Origin: Kiritimatiellia bacterium | Lineage (GTDB): Bacteria > Verrucomicrobiota > Kiritimatiellia > RFP12 > UBA1067 | DNA: 61,280 nt | Direction: 5' to 3' | NCBI GenBank assembly: GCA_017514235.1 | Contig: JAFWKK010000056.1 | Location: 1-61,280 of the forward strand | In this document: piece after piece, positions 16,104-25,108 of the stretch | Numbering within the stretch: the stretch's first letter is position 1 | Layout: each line of letters opens with the position of its first letter | Made by a program: the position numbers and the translations under genes | The notes under the pieces: model-generated | What the model saw: the letters and a program-made list of their open reading frames with translations, nothing else | Told to the model about the DNA's origin: nothing | The model's database searches: none

Positions 16104-18139
16104 TTGCATATGAGCGTACCGGCCGGTCTCAAGTTCAGTCTGGAAAGGAGAACCCGCCCGGAAGCAGGATTGGACACTATGGCGGAAAGGCGCTTTGCGC
16201 GTGAAGGGCACATTCCATGTCCTCGGATTTCGCGCCGGACATCAACGCCACAATCAACGGTCTCGGAGAAGATGGATTCCCCGTCCGCATAAAATGACAC
16301 CGAAATATTCCGAATGCCGTCCGACAAGGTGCGCAGATCAATCTCGCACTTGAACGGACGTCCGGCCAGTCTCGCCGACACAGGGACGTCGCATGAACTT
16401 TCCCCATGCCCAAACGAAATGCCATCTCGACGTACCGCCACATTGCCTTTCCATCGGACAGACGGATCGGTCATGAAGTCTTTTGGAAGCGCCCGCAGGC
16501 ACCCGTCGAACGCATTGTCGCACCCTTCGGAATCCAACATCTCCAGTCCGCACGGCGCATCGGCGACGGCAAAAAGGCTAGTCGTCCCTTTCGGTACGGC
16601 GAACCGCAGGATCAGTCCCATGGGATTCGTCGCCTGAAGGCATTCCGCAGGAATGAGCCGACGGCCCGAGGCGTCCGTGGCGGCAACGGCGAAAGCCGTC
16701 CATGGCACCTTTGCGCGGCATGACGGCGGAGCCAGCCTTCCCTGCGAGGCCAGGGCCGCACAGTCTAATTCAACCTCGTATGGAACATCAATGCACGCAG
16801 AAGGGTTCCATTCCACTGGAATCTGCTTCGGGCGCGGAGCAGTCGCAGGGTCCGTCGTCAGACGCACAAGCTGATCCACGGGAGTCACGCAGACGTTCAT
16901 CCGTCGTTCGTCGTCATTGGCCGTCATGACAAGATACCGATCTCCGCAGACGAACTGAGGATGAGCGTCTGGGTGCAGACGAGACTGTCGGCTCGGCGTT
17001 GCAATCGCTGGCCGTTTGGTGTGAACGTAAACGCCGCGAAACGTCTCCCGGTTCCAGAACGCCACCGACCATGGCCGACCTCGAAACTCATTGTGTCCGC
17101 GATCGACGACGACCCACTTGTTATTCGCGCTCAAGTACGAATGATTGTTCGAATATGGACATATTCGACGTTGGCGGCCTGTTTCAAGGTCCATCGCGCA
17201 AACACCCCCATCAGGGCAACAACACCAATAGACCAACTTTCCATCATCCGAAAAATTCTCGTGAGTGGCGCGGTTCCATATCTTCGGCACAACGAGCCGA
17301 GACCCGGACGGCGAACAAAGCCACACGCGCGGGAACACGTCGCATTCGGGTCGCCATTGCGTGCGAACTCTGCCATCAGGTCCGACAAGCCTTCTGTCCC
17401 AACAGCCTTCGTAGGCGTAAAGTCCGAGTTCCGAATCGGATGGATTCAAGCTGCCATGGTTGCTGCAAAATGCCGTCACGGCCCAATCCGTAACTTTGCC
17501 GGTCTCTACATCCAGAATGCCATCGTGATACCTGCGGTCAGGCTCAGTTCCTTTGAGGGAATAATCCAGAAACGCCCGCTTGCGGTCCGGCGACATCGTC
17601 AGGTGCGTGCACATCCGGTCGACGGAGTCGGCACCGTCGAGCAGCGAACGATCGAACGAGCAGAGCTTCACGCCGACATCCGGACTCTTCGCTAGATCAC
17701 GCATCCAGAGGGACAGCTTGTCCGCCCCGATGTAGTAAAGCCTGTTGGCCTTGATGTCGAGAAACGGAAACTCCCCCTTGGAATCCCACTGCTTAAGCTC
17801 TCGGATCTCGTCCTTCAGGAAATCGACCATCCATAGCCGCCGAGACCACATGTCAGGCGGCGCTTCCAATGGGTCGCCTTTGGCATCTTTGCGTACGGCA
17901 GCAAATTCGTCGCGGGCCGAATAAAACAGAAGGAATCGACCATCTTCGGTCATCGATTTCGCGGTGAAATAGAACGACTGCTGATGAAAGTCCGCCATTC
18001 CTGGCTTAAGGATATAGCTGACGACATCTGTCTCGGGATCGACTTCCTTCACGAACAATCGGCTCGTCTCCGGAGTTTTTTGATCTGCCATCGCCGTAGC
18101 GGCGACGGCAGCAACAACTGCAATGCACCTAAAGCGCAT
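16100..18139 (-). CDS. Secreted oligogalacturonate lyase-like (PL22-type) beta-propeller protein
   Basis: The 679-residue protein begins with a signal peptide (MRFRCIAVVAAVAATAMA); the ATG at 18139 has AGGAG seven bases upstream. Residues about 30-450 form a WD40-like propeller with repeated strand blocks such as DGRFLLFYSARDEF and RLWMVDF. Two blocks recall oligogalacturonate lyase metal sites: ATHENFSDDGKLVYW (compare THEFWxxDG in known lyases) and LHPDAHPQF (compare THPHPSF). PL22 enzymes split unsaturated digalacturonate into 4-deoxy-5-hexosulose uronate, the substrate of KduI, whose gene is in this operon. The last 200 residues are an added beta-sandwich-like domain absent from PL22. Activity is inferred. 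Confidence 0.65.
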   Translation of the reverse strand: MRFRCIAVVAAVAATAMADQKTPETSRLFVKEVDPETDVVSYILKPGMADFHQQSFYFTAKSMTEDGRFLLFYSARDEFAAVRKDAKGDPLEAPPDMWSRRLWMVDFLKDEIRELKQWDSKGEFPFLDIKANRLYYIGADKLSLWMRDLAKSPDVGVKLCSFDRSLLDGADSVDRMCTHLTMSPDRKRAFLDYSLKGTEPDRRYHDGILDVETGKVTDWAVTAFCSNHGSLNPSDSELGLYAYEGCWDRRLVGPDGRVRTQWRPECDVFPRVWLCSPSGSRLVVPKIWNRATHENFSDDGKLVYWCCCPDGGVCAMDLETGRQRRICPYSNNHSYLSANNKWVVVDRGHNEFRGRPWSVAFWNRETFRGVYVHTKRPAIATPSRQSRLHPDAHPQFVCGDRYLVMTANDDERRMNVCVTPVDQLVRLTTDPATAPRPKQIPVEWNPSACIDVPYEVELDCAALASQGRLAPPSCRAKVPWTAFAVAATDASGRRLIPAECLQATNPMGLILRFAVPKGTTSLFAVADAPCGLEMLDSEGCDNAFDGCLRALPKDFMTDPSVRWKGNVAVRRDGISFGHGESSCDVPVSARLAGRPFKCEIDLRTLSDGIRNISVSFYADGESIFSETVDCGVDVRREIRGHGMCPSRAKRLSAIVSNPASGRVLLSRLNLRPAGTLICK

Positions 18140-18156
18140 TTTCGACTCCTGACGCA

Positions 18157-19419
18157 TCAGTTCACGAAAACGTCAATCGGCGCCCACAAACGTGCGCCTT
18201 CGTCTTGATTGCCCGCCCTGTCATAACGCCCCTGCGTACTGCCCTTGTTGCGCACGCCCGGACGGCAAACCGTGTAGTTCTGTTTGTAGCTGCCGCCCCT
18301 AGACACACGGTTGGCACCGACACTGATCACGCCATCCTGCTGATAAGGGCCGACAGGATCGGTCACGGCAACGGATGACATGTCCGCATGATAGTCGAGC
18401 GTATGCTCAAAGACGTTGCCGAGCATGTCATGGAACCCCCATGCATTCGGCTGACGCGTTCCCACCGGCTGCGGCTCCGTTGCATTATCGCTGTTCCATG
18501 CAAATCTGCTGAGATTGTCAGCTCCCTGTGACGATCCGTCCGGATAGATCGTCGCGACGCCGGCGCGGCAGACATATTCCCACTGGGCATCCGTCGGCAG
18601 GTCGAAAAGAACGCCAGTACGCGAACGAAGAAGACCCAGATAGCTGTCGCTCGCCACATTGTGTCCGCAATTAGGCCAGTAGCACTGATAGCTCGCCGCC
18701 ATCGGGCCGCGCAGATGGTCGTAGCTCAGTGCGTTCATCGGAAGGACGTCCGCGTCGGCACGTCCGAGAAAATCACTGTACAGGTAGTTCTTCTGCAGGT
18801 GCCTGTACTGACGCTGCGTGATTTCGTAGACACCCATGTAGAAGTCGTTCGTGAACGTGACGTAATGTAGCGTTTCTCGATTTGTGCTTCTGCCAGTTTC
18901 CCCGGAAGGCGTACCCATGCGCCACGTCACGCCGTTCGCGCAGACGCGTTTCATGAGTATCAGATCCATCTTGTACCGAGCGTCATGCACGCCACCGGGA
19001 ACGGCATTCGAACTTGCATAAAACCTCACGTGGTTCGGGAAACGAAGATCGGCCGCCATGTATTCCGGAGGATCCTGAAGCGAGCGAACCGTCACTTCGG
19101 CCTGCAACGCCCCGGCGGGGAAATCCGTCGGCAGGTCGGCATCCGCATTCCAGACAAACACATGATCGGACAGAAGCCCGGTGACGCGCTGGTTGATTTC
19201 GCCGCGCAACGTCACGACCGTTGCCTCGGGAATCAGGTTCCCAGTGGCGTCACGGAAGCGAACCGTGACAATGCCGGAGGGTTCGTCGCCCTCAAGCTGA
19301 TATGTAACCGTCACCCTGCGTGTCGCCACATCCTGCGACACCGAAACGGATTTTACGGAGATTGCAGCCGGCGACATGGTCGCCAATCCGGCCAGCAACA
19401 CAAAAAGAACGCCCTTCAT
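18157..19419 (-). CDS. Secreted SUMF1/FGE-domain protein, paralog 1
   Basis: This 420-residue protein starts MKGVLFVLLAGLATMSPA, a Sec signal; the ATG at 19419 has GGAGG eight bases upstream. Residues about 22-130 are a small beta domain that opens SVSVSQDVATRRVTVTYQLE, shared with the two neighbours. Residues about 140-420 are a formylglycine-generating-enzyme-like (SUMF1, C-type-lectin fold) domain: FYMGVYEITQRQYRH, LPTDAQWEYVCRAG, WGFHDMLGNVFEHTLD and RVSRGGSY. The catalytic cysteine pair of true FGE is not evident and there is no sulfatase in the operon, so a binding or structural role is likelier than sulfatase activation. It is the most divergent of the three copies (terminal GFRLV replaced by GARLW). 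Confidence 0.8.
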   Translation of the reverse strand: MKGVLFVLLAGLATMSPAAISVKSVSVSQDVATRRVTVTYQLEGDEPSGIVTVRFRDATGNLIPEATVVTLRGEINQRVTGLLSDHVFVWNADADLPTDFPAGALQAEVTVRSLQDPPEYMAADLRFPNHVRFYASSNAVPGGVHDARYKMDLILMKRVCANGVTWRMGTPSGETGRSTNRETLHYVTFTNDFYMGVYEITQRQYRHLQKNYLYSDFLGRADADVLPMNALSYDHLRGPMAASYQCYWPNCGHNVASDSYLGLLRSRTGVLFDLPTDAQWEYVCRAGVATIYPDGSSQGADNLSRFAWNSDNATEPQPVGTRQPNAWGFHDMLGNVFEHTLDYHADMSSVAVTDPVGPYQQDGVISVGANRVSRGGSYKQNYTVCRPGVRNKGSTQGRYDRAGNQDEGARLWAPIDVFVN

Positions 19420-19436
19420 CTTCATTCCCTCCTTCC

Positions 19437-20693
19437 TTATCTTACAGCCACGGCTGGACAAACGAGCCGGAAGCCCCGATCCGAAACGCCGGAATCTTGC
19501 CCGCACATATTCCGCAACGCCAAAGAACAGTCGTGAAGACCAGCAGTCGCAGCCCCCGCAACGGACGAATAGCAACCGCCGCGCATGACTCTGGCACTGC
19601 CCGCCGCTGCATTCGGCCCAATGGGATCCACCGCTTCGGAACTTGTCATGTTTCCATGTACGTCCAGGCACATTTCAAAAACATTGCCGAGCAGGTCGTA
19701 AAGGCCAAATGCGTTGGGAAGCTTCATTCCAACGGCATGCGTCTCATTCTGCTGCCCCTGTTCGTCAAAGGAATTCTGAGCGCACCAGGCAATGTTTTCC
19801 AAACTGCCAAGAGAGGTTTCTCCCGTGTAGAACAGCGTCCTCGCTCCCGCCCGCGCCGCATATTCCCACTGTGCATCGGTCGGCAAGTCGAACTCGATGC
19901 CTGCACGATCCCTGAAATCACGAAAAACCGAGCCTGCAAGAACATCGTGGCCTTCTTGCGGCCAGCCCAGCCATTCCGTCGACGAAGTGCCTCGCAACGT
20001 CTGGTAGGCGACGGTCTCGACTGGGCGCAGATCCCTGTCTGCCCTGTTCTTGAAAGTCGACGGGCGTTCGCCGGTCATTTTGTAGTACTGCCCCTGCGTC
20101 ACAGGATAAACGCCGATGTAGTAATCAGAAGACAGCGTGACCTTGTGGGGAACCTCGCGCGCCGCGACAACCGGATTGTTCACCAGACTTTCATATGCCG
20201 TGCACCCCATGATCCAACTGACGTTTGCCGCTGGAATCAGGCGGAAAAGCATCTTCTCGGTCTTATAGACATCATTCGTGACACCGCCAGGAACCCTGTC
20301 TGCGGATTCATAGTACCGGACATCACAAGGCTCGGCAACGCCAACTGTCATGTAATCCGGCGGACGATCAAGGGCATATGCCCTTATCTTAACGCGGACG
20401 TTGTCCAAGCTGTTGCCAGCGTAGCCCTCCTTGCGCGGTTTCCATGAGAACGTATGGCGCCCAGCCGCGACGCGCTGGTTGGTCTCTCCCGCGAACGTCC
20501 ACCTTCGGGATGACGGCACTGGTTCGTCATCAACAAGAATGTCGGCCACGACCACCGCCGGTTCGTTCAGTACGTAGGATACGCTCATGCGCTTCGACGT
20601 GTCTTGCGAGACTTGTTGTTCGGAAACACGGGGATATGCCTGGACCCCAAGGGCAAGCATCGCGGCGACTGCCATAATAAGTTTTTTCATCAT
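19437..20693 (-). CDS. Secreted SUMF1/FGE-domain protein, paralog 2
   Basis: The 418-residue protein has a signal peptide (MMKKLIMAVAAMLALGVQA) and an AAGGAG Shine-Dalgarno sequence. It shows the same two-part layout as its neighbours: an N-terminal beta domain (VSEQQVSQDTSKRMSVSYVL) and a SUMF1 domain from about residue 145. Landmarks are YYIGVYPVTQGQYYKMTG, LPTDAQWEYAARAG, FGLYDLLGNVFEMCLD, VMRGGCY and the terminal DRGFRLVCPA. The tandem copies probably arose by duplication. Its extra cysteines near the C-terminus (GGCY, HDC, NMCG, LVC) may form disulfides after export. Function unknown; probably a glycan- or surface-binding protein. Confidence 0.82.
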   Translation of the reverse strand: MMKKLIMAVAAMLALGVQAYPRVSEQQVSQDTSKRMSVSYVLNEPAVVVADILVDDEPVPSSRRWTFAGETNQRVAAGRHTFSWKPRKEGYAGNSLDNVRVKIRAYALDRPPDYMTVGVAEPCDVRYYESADRVPGGVTNDVYKTEKMLFRLIPAANVSWIMGCTAYESLVNNPVVAAREVPHKVTLSSDYYIGVYPVTQGQYYKMTGERPSTFKNRADRDLRPVETVAYQTLRGTSSTEWLGWPQEGHDVLAGSVFRDFRDRAGIEFDLPTDAQWEYAARAGARTLFYTGETSLGSLENIAWCAQNSFDEQGQQNETHAVGMKLPNAFGLYDLLGNVFEMCLDVHGNMTSSEAVDPIGPNAAAGSARVMRGGCYSSVAGAATAGLHDCSLALRNMCGQDSGVSDRGFRLVCPAVAVR

Positions 20694-20703
20694 TTAGTCT
20701 CCT

Positions 20704-21981
20704 TCATTTTGCCGAAACCACGGCTGGGCAGCACAATCTCGCAGACACCTTGCGCCAGCTGCTCGAGTTCGAGCCGTTGGCGCGAGGGTCTCCTAGAGCA
20801 CGCATGGATACATAGCTGTCGGAAAGTCCGTAATCATACGTTCCACCTCTAAGAACACGGTAGCTGCCGCTGGGCGCTCCGACCGGATCGACCTGCGCTT
20901 CACTCGGCGCGTTAGCATGATAGTCAAGTACCATTTCCTGCGTATTCCCCAAAACGTCGTACAGCCCCCAGGCGTTCGGAGCCTTCAAGCCAACCGGATG
21001 CGTCTCCATCTGCCCCCTCTCCTCTATGTACGAGTTGCCGGAATACCACGCGATTTCGTCAAGTGATTCGGCAGAGGCACGTTTGCCGCTTGGCAGAGGC
21101 AAGTATACGCCGGCGCGTGCGGCGTATTCCCACTGCGCATCGGTCGGCAAGTCAAGCTCCACCCCCGTTAGGTCGCGGAACTTCTGCAGCACGCTCCCAT
21201 CCTTTACTGCATGTCCGGACGAAGGCCATCCAGCCCAGTCCGTCGTGTCTGCGCCTGCACGATACATGTTGTAGCTGACGCCCTCAACTGGACGCGAATA
21301 GGCATCGTCTCGATTCACAAACACGGAAGGCCTTGATTGCGTTGCACGATAGTACTGCTGCTGCGTCAACGGGAAAACGCCCATGTAGTAGTCGGCTGAA
21401 AGCCTAACTTGATGCAGCTTCTCGCGATCTCGGTTATTGCCATGATCTCTGCCGATGTCCGGCTCCGCCACACCCATGGCCCACTCCACGTCCGCCGCAT
21501 GGATCCTGCGCATCAGAAGCGCATCGTGGCGATAGTAGTCATTCGTGACGGCATACGGGAGGGAGGTCGTGTCCACATAGAAGGACACGCCATTCGTCAC
21601 GACCCGAAGGTCTATCGCCATGTAATCAGGCGGACAGTTCGTCGCCCACACACGAATGACGGCCTTGACCGAACCGTCATCTATCACACGATCCGCCCAC
21701 TCGCGGTCTGGTATCCAGGTAAACGAACACGTCGACAAGACGTTGGTCACCATCTTGTTGACGTCTCCGGCGACACGACGCATGTTTGCCCCGCCAATCG
21801 AGACATTGTTCGTCCTGAAATCAGCTGTTACAATCGCCGGTTCCGCACCAAGCGAATACGACACGGTCACGACACGTGTGTCAGCATCCTGTTCAAGCGC
21901 GACGTTCGACACCGACGGGGATCCGAAAAGTGCGCTTGCGACAACGGCTGGCGCCAAGGTCAGCATTTTCTTTTTTATCAT
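20704..21981 (-). CDS. Secreted SUMF1/FGE-domain protein, paralog 3
   Basis: The first transcribed of the three tandem copies, 425 residues. The ATG at 21981 follows a perfect AAGGAGGT at seven bases. The signal peptide is MIKKKMLTLAPAVVASALFG. The N-terminal beta domain reads SVSNVALEQDADTRVVTVSY and is followed by a SUMF1 domain from about residue 150: YYMGVFPLTQQQYYRATQS, LPTDAQWEYAARAG, WGLYDVLGNTQEMVLD, RVLRGGTYDYG and ARLCCPA. It shares block order and length with paralogs 1 and 2 but differs in most positions, so the duplication is not recent. Ten bases separate its stop from paralog 2. Confidence 0.82.
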   Translation of the reverse strand: MIKKKMLTLAPAVVASALFGSPSVSNVALEQDADTRVVTVSYSLGAEPAIVTADFRTNNVSIGGANMRRVAGDVNKMVTNVLSTCSFTWIPDREWADRVIDDGSVKAVIRVWATNCPPDYMAIDLRVVTNGVSFYVDTTSLPYAVTNDYYRHDALLMRRIHAADVEWAMGVAEPDIGRDHGNNRDREKLHQVRLSADYYMGVFPLTQQQYYRATQSRPSVFVNRDDAYSRPVEGVSYNMYRAGADTTDWAGWPSSGHAVKDGSVLQKFRDLTGVELDLPTDAQWEYAARAGVYLPLPSGKRASAESLDEIAWYSGNSYIEERGQMETHPVGLKAPNAWGLYDVLGNTQEMVLDYHANAPSEAQVDPVGAPSGSYRVLRGGTYDYGLSDSYVSMRALGDPRANGSNSSSWRKVSARLCCPAVVSAK

Positions 21982-21993
21982 CACAACACCTCC

Positions 21994-22284
21994 TTACCTG
22001 AAGGATATCCAAAAGCCTGGTGCCAGCAAATCAAGAGCCATCGCTTCCGACGTCCAGACGGCAAGAAACAGAGAGACAAACGGGGACAAAGAAGTACCGA
22101 AAGTTCCATCGGCGACAAGGTCTTTACTCCCCCATGAATCAAACGTGGCGAGGATGCCAGTTCTGGACTGGCCCGCCCCAATCGGCGTCTGTTGAGCTCC
22201 CACGTCCCTCCAAGCAAGGTCTTCGGCAAGAGCGGTTGTTTGCAAAACCGCGAACGTCATAGCACTGATCACCAATTTCTTCAT
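21994..22284 (-). CDS. Small secreted protein with C-terminal G-x-x-hydrophobic-R tag
   Basis: A 96-residue protein of no family that I recognise. The ATG at 22284 follows AAGGGG at seven bases and begins a clear signal peptide (MKKLVISAMTFAVLQTTALA). The mature part is about 75 residues, without cysteine, rich in Ala, Ser, Leu and Trp (FDSWGSKDLVADGTFG, AVWTSEAMALDLL). It ends APGFWISFR. The last seven residues, G-F-W-I-S-F-R, fit the same terminal pattern as the three giant surface proteins at 29862, 39982 and 48560. It sits between GH105 and the SUMF1 genes in the same orientation. A sorting or surface-assembly role is inferred only from that terminus. Confidence 0.6.
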   Translation of the reverse strand: MKKLVISAMTFAVLQTTALAEDLAWRDVGAQQTPIGAGQSRTGILATFDSWGSKDLVADGTFGTSLSPFVSLFLAVWTSEAMALDLLAPGFWISFR

Positions 22285-22304
22285 GTTGATTTCCCCTTCT
22301 TTTT

Positions 22305-23459
22305 TCATTTGTTCCCCGTCAAAAGTGCATTTACCGTCCACATCAGCGCGGCCTGCCCATGGGCGTCGCCGATCTTGCGCGGCCGGGCGAGATAGAAGGC
22401 ATGGTCGTCATGAGCCCCCGTGCCCATGCATACCTCGTCGATATTACCATAAGCATCCAGATGCTTCAGCAACGCCAAATAAGCGCGGCGCGCGGCAGGC
22501 CCATATGACGTCGCATCCAGCCAACCGCGCTTCACGCCGGTCACCATGGCACTCGTGAACATTGCAGAGCCGGAAGTCTCGCTCCAGACCTCCGGCTCAT
22601 TCACCAGCTGCGCCCACAGGCCGTCCGGCTTCTGCAACTTCAGCAGTTCCGCCATCATTCTGCGATATCCGGCCATGATCGGTTCGCGATACTGACTCGT
22701 CGCCGACAGGTTCTTGAGAATGAGCGTCATGCCGCCCGCTACCCAGCCATTGCCACGGCACCAGTAGAATGGCGCTTTCAAGCCATGCTCGAAAAGTCCG
22801 TTCGGCTTCTGGAGCCTCTCAAGGTAGAGCACAGCCTCCTTTGCCGCACGTTCAACATATTCCGACTTCCCCGTCGCTCGCGCCCCTTCCGTCTGCAAAA
22901 GAGTGATCATGTACATATCGTCGATCCAAAAACGTGTCTCTGCCGTATAACCACGATTCCAGAGGTCCAAGCGCTCCTCCCACGGCAGATTGTGTCCGCC
23001 ATGCACGAATCGCGGCGGTGCGCCCTTGAGAGGTTTCGCCCATTGCATTGTCGCAAAGTACTCGCCCAAATCCAAACAGCGAACATCTCCGTTTGCACGA
23101 TAGACCGCATACGGCAATGCGCCAAAAACAGAGAAGTCGACATGATTAGGCACAGGAACGAGATGTATCTTCTCGTCGAAAAACGGCTCGAAATGATCTG
23201 TCAGACGTTTCACCAGGCCCTTGTCGCCAATCGTAAGGGCGAAATCTATGGCATTGACCCACAGGCTCACGATCGCGTACGGCATGACCTTGCCTTCGCC
23301 ATGATAAGCATTTGCGCCTTTGGGCGCATAAGCTTCCGGCGGTGCCGAAAGAAATTGCTCCACGACTTTTCGTCCTATTGTTTCCGGCTCAGATCCAGCA
23401 GGCCAATCCTTGAAAGGATTCGTTGCGACACAAGTCGCCAACAAAAGTGTCGTCATCAT
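22305..23459 (-). CDS. GH105 unsaturated rhamnogalacturonyl hydrolase
   Basis: The 384-residue protein matches family GH105 (YteR/YesR type) in length and motifs. RFWIDDMYMITLL holds the catalytic Asp, APFYWCRGNGWVAGG is the substrate channel block, and GDAHGQAALMWTVNALL closes the (alpha/alpha)6 barrel. These enzymes release the unsaturated uronic acid left at the non-reducing end by rhamnogalacturonan lyases. That sugar becomes 5-keto-4-deoxyuronate, which KduI and KduD in this operon process. The N-terminus (MMTTLLLATCVATNP) is a short hydrophobic run that could be a weak signal peptide. The Shine-Dalgarno sequence GAGGTAGGA overlaps the stop of the upstream DUF4861 gene. Confidence 0.9.
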   Translation of the reverse strand: MMTTLLLATCVATNPFKDWPAGSEPETIGRKVVEQFLSAPPEAYAPKGANAYHGEGKVMPYAIVSLWVNAIDFALTIGDKGLVKRLTDHFEPFFDEKIHLVPVPNHVDFSVFGALPYAVYRANGDVRCLDLGEYFATMQWAKPLKGAPPRFVHGGHNLPWEERLDLWNRGYTAETRFWIDDMYMITLLQTEGARATGKSEYVERAAKEAVLYLERLQKPNGLFEHGLKAPFYWCRGNGWVAGGMTLILKNLSATSQYREPIMAGYRRMMAELLKLQKPDGLWAQLVNEPEVWSETSGSAMFTSAMVTGVKRGWLDATSYGPAARRAYLALLKHLDAYGNIDEVCMGTGAHDDHAFYLARPRKIGDAHGQAALMWTVNALLTGNK

Positions 23460-23463
23460 GTTC

Positions 23464-24363
23464 CTACCTCATTTCCTTTCCATGTTCTTTCCCTGTTGCC
23501 ACAGAGTTCCTAAATGCCAAAACTTCCTTGTGCCACTGTTCGGCGGTGACGATTTCGCCGGCTTTCGACCATGCCGCTCCCGCCCAATACGTGAAGGACG
23601 GTTTGCGCACCGCCAAGACGCGGCAGTTGAGATGGTCGGTCAGGATTTCGACATCATGCTTCTTGTTCGGATCGATGAAAACCGCCGTCATCGTCGAACC
23701 TTCCGATTCGCTCTTTGCGTCCTCAAAAAGCGAGATGACGCCAAGGGATGCGTCTTCCCGCAGATCTCCGCCATGCCCGCGCTTCGGTTCGACGTCAAGG
23801 CCTGGGCCAGGGCGAAACTCCGGCGGCAGGCTTGGCGACTCAAAACTGACATGATTCCTGAAGAAGCTTTCGCCTCGCCTGAGCGTGATGCGGTAGGTCA
23901 TGCGCCCAAGCGAAGAGAATGCCGGATAGATAAGCTTGAATTCGCAGAGGTCGCTGGTGTTGGTTATGATCTCGCACTTCTCCCATGTCGGGTACGTCTT
24001 CCATTCCCCGTCCCCGAAAAGTGCCACGCCGCCAAGTCCTCGCGATGCGCACATCGTGTAGTTGTCGAGCACTCCTTTGTATGGAGTCACATGCCAGTTG
24101 CCGCATTTGGATGCGTTGCGTAGAAGATCGCCACAGGTGAAGGCGGCGTCGGGCATCTTGCTGAAAAGGTCAAGTCCACTCCAAACATGATAGTTGCCTG
24201 GACCATACGCCCGCATTCCGAACTTGTCGTTCTCCCAGAAGAAATCGTTCTCCCTTTCGGGCACAACGCCACAATGACAAGCCGCCTCGGCGCTCGCCGC
24301 AAAGGCAAGCGCCATCAGCAAAGATACTGTCTGTCTCTTCCCCATGCCAACAGACGGACCCAT
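23464..24363 (-). CDS. Secreted DUF4861 protein
   Basis: The 299-residue product fits DUF4861: VVPERENDFFWENDKFGMRA, then YGPGNYHVWSGLDLFSK, CASRGLGGVALFGDGEW and a C-terminal RKPSFTYWAGAAWSKAG. A signal peptide precedes it (RQTVSLLMALAFAASAEA). The ATG at 24363 has AAGGA at a good distance; a longer reading into the upstream gene is only the SDR gene in another frame. DUF4861 proteins are frequent companions of GH105 and pectin genes in Bacteroidota and PVC bacteria. Their activity is not established to my knowledge, but a role on unsaturated uronates is plausible from context. Confidence 0.8.
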   Translation of the reverse strand: MGPSVGMGKRQTVSLLMALAFAASAEAACHCGVVPERENDFFWENDKFGMRAYGPGNYHVWSGLDLFSKMPDAAFTCGDLLRNASKCGNWHVTPYKGVLDNYTMCASRGLGGVALFGDGEWKTYPTWEKCEIITNTSDLCEFKLIYPAFSSLGRMTYRITLRRGESFFRNHVSFESPSLPPEFRPGPGLDVEPKRGHGGDLREDASLGVISLFEDAKSESEGSTMTAVFIDPNKKHDVEILTDHLNCRVLAVRKPSFTYWAGAAWSKAGEIVTAEQWHKEVLAFRNSVATGKEHGKEMR

Positions 24364-24374
24364 GATCATTTCCT

Positions 24375-25067
24375 TCACCGAGCGAGCCAGCCTCCATCGA
24401 CCGGCAGTACCACGCCGTTTACATAGTCGGCGGCGGGCGAGCAGAGGAATACGCACGCGCCCGCGATGTCCGAGGCCTCGCCCCAGCGTCCGGCCGGGAT
24501 GCGCTCGAGAATCTGGCGCGAACGCACTGGGTCGGCGCGGAGCGCGGCGGTGTTGTCCGTCGCGATATAGCCGGGCGCGATGCCGTTCACGTTCACACCC
24601 TTCGGCGCCCATTCGTTCGAAAGCGCCTTCACGAGCTGCGCCACGCCGCCTTTCGATGCCGCGTAGCCGGGCACCGTTATGCCGCCTTGGAAGGAGAGCA
24701 GCGAACAGGTAAAGACGATCTTGCCCCAACCCCGCTCCACCATGTCCCGCCCGAACTCGCGCGCAAGAATGAACTGCGCATTGAGGTTCACGTCGATGAC
24801 CTTGTCCCACCAGTCGTCCGGATGTTCGGCGGCGGGCTTGCGAAGTATCATGCCCGCGTTGTTCACGAGGATGTCGATCTGGTAATCTTTCTTGATGCGC
24901 TCGATGAAAGCATACACGGCGTTGCGGTCGGAGAGGTCGCACTCCTTCGACGACGTGCGCACTACCTTCGCACCCGCCGTCTCCAGCGCGTCCGCCATGG
25001 CCTTGCCGATGCCACGGTTGGACCCCGTCACCAGCGCGGTCCTTCCAGACAAATTGTAAGTAATCAT
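24375..25067 (-). CDS. kduD: KduD-like 2-dehydro-3-deoxy-D-gluconate 5-dehydrogenase (SDR)
   Basis: The 230-residue cytoplasmic short-chain dehydrogenase has the NAD(P) site TGSNRGIGKAMA, the NNAG motif, and the catalytic Ser and Tyr/Lys in TCSLLSFQGG and YAASKGG. The stretches NEWAPKGVNVNGIAPGYIAT and PVDGGWLAR are typical of KduD. KduD interconverts 2,5-diketo-3-deoxygluconate and 2-keto-3-deoxygluconate, the step after KduI. The ATG at 25067 follows GGAGG; an upstream in-frame ATG has no ribosome site. It lies 41 bases after kduI. Confidence 0.88.
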   Translation of the reverse strand: MITYNLSGRTALVTGSNRGIGKAMADALETAGAKVVRTSSKECDLSDRNAVYAFIERIKKDYQIDILVNNAGMILRKPAAEHPDDWWDKVIDVNLNAQFILAREFGRDMVERGWGKIVFTCSLLSFQGGITVPGYAASKGGVAQLVKALSNEWAPKGVNVNGIAPGYIATDNTAALRADPVRSRQILERIPAGRWGEASDIAGACVFLCSPAADYVNGVVLPVDGGWLAR

Positions 25068-25108
25068 GTTTCCCTCCTTCCAACTAACCACTATCCACTA
25101 ACCACTAA

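Noticed and set aside
18157-21981. The three SUMF1 proteins as true sulfatase-activating enzymes
   Set aside because: No sulfatase in the window and no clear catalytic cysteine pair in the conserved positions.
24364-25083. An upstream extension of the DUF4861 protein through the SDR gene
   Set aside because: The extension is the kduD sequence in another frame; the DUF4861 signal peptide and Shine-Dalgarno sequence set the start at 24363.
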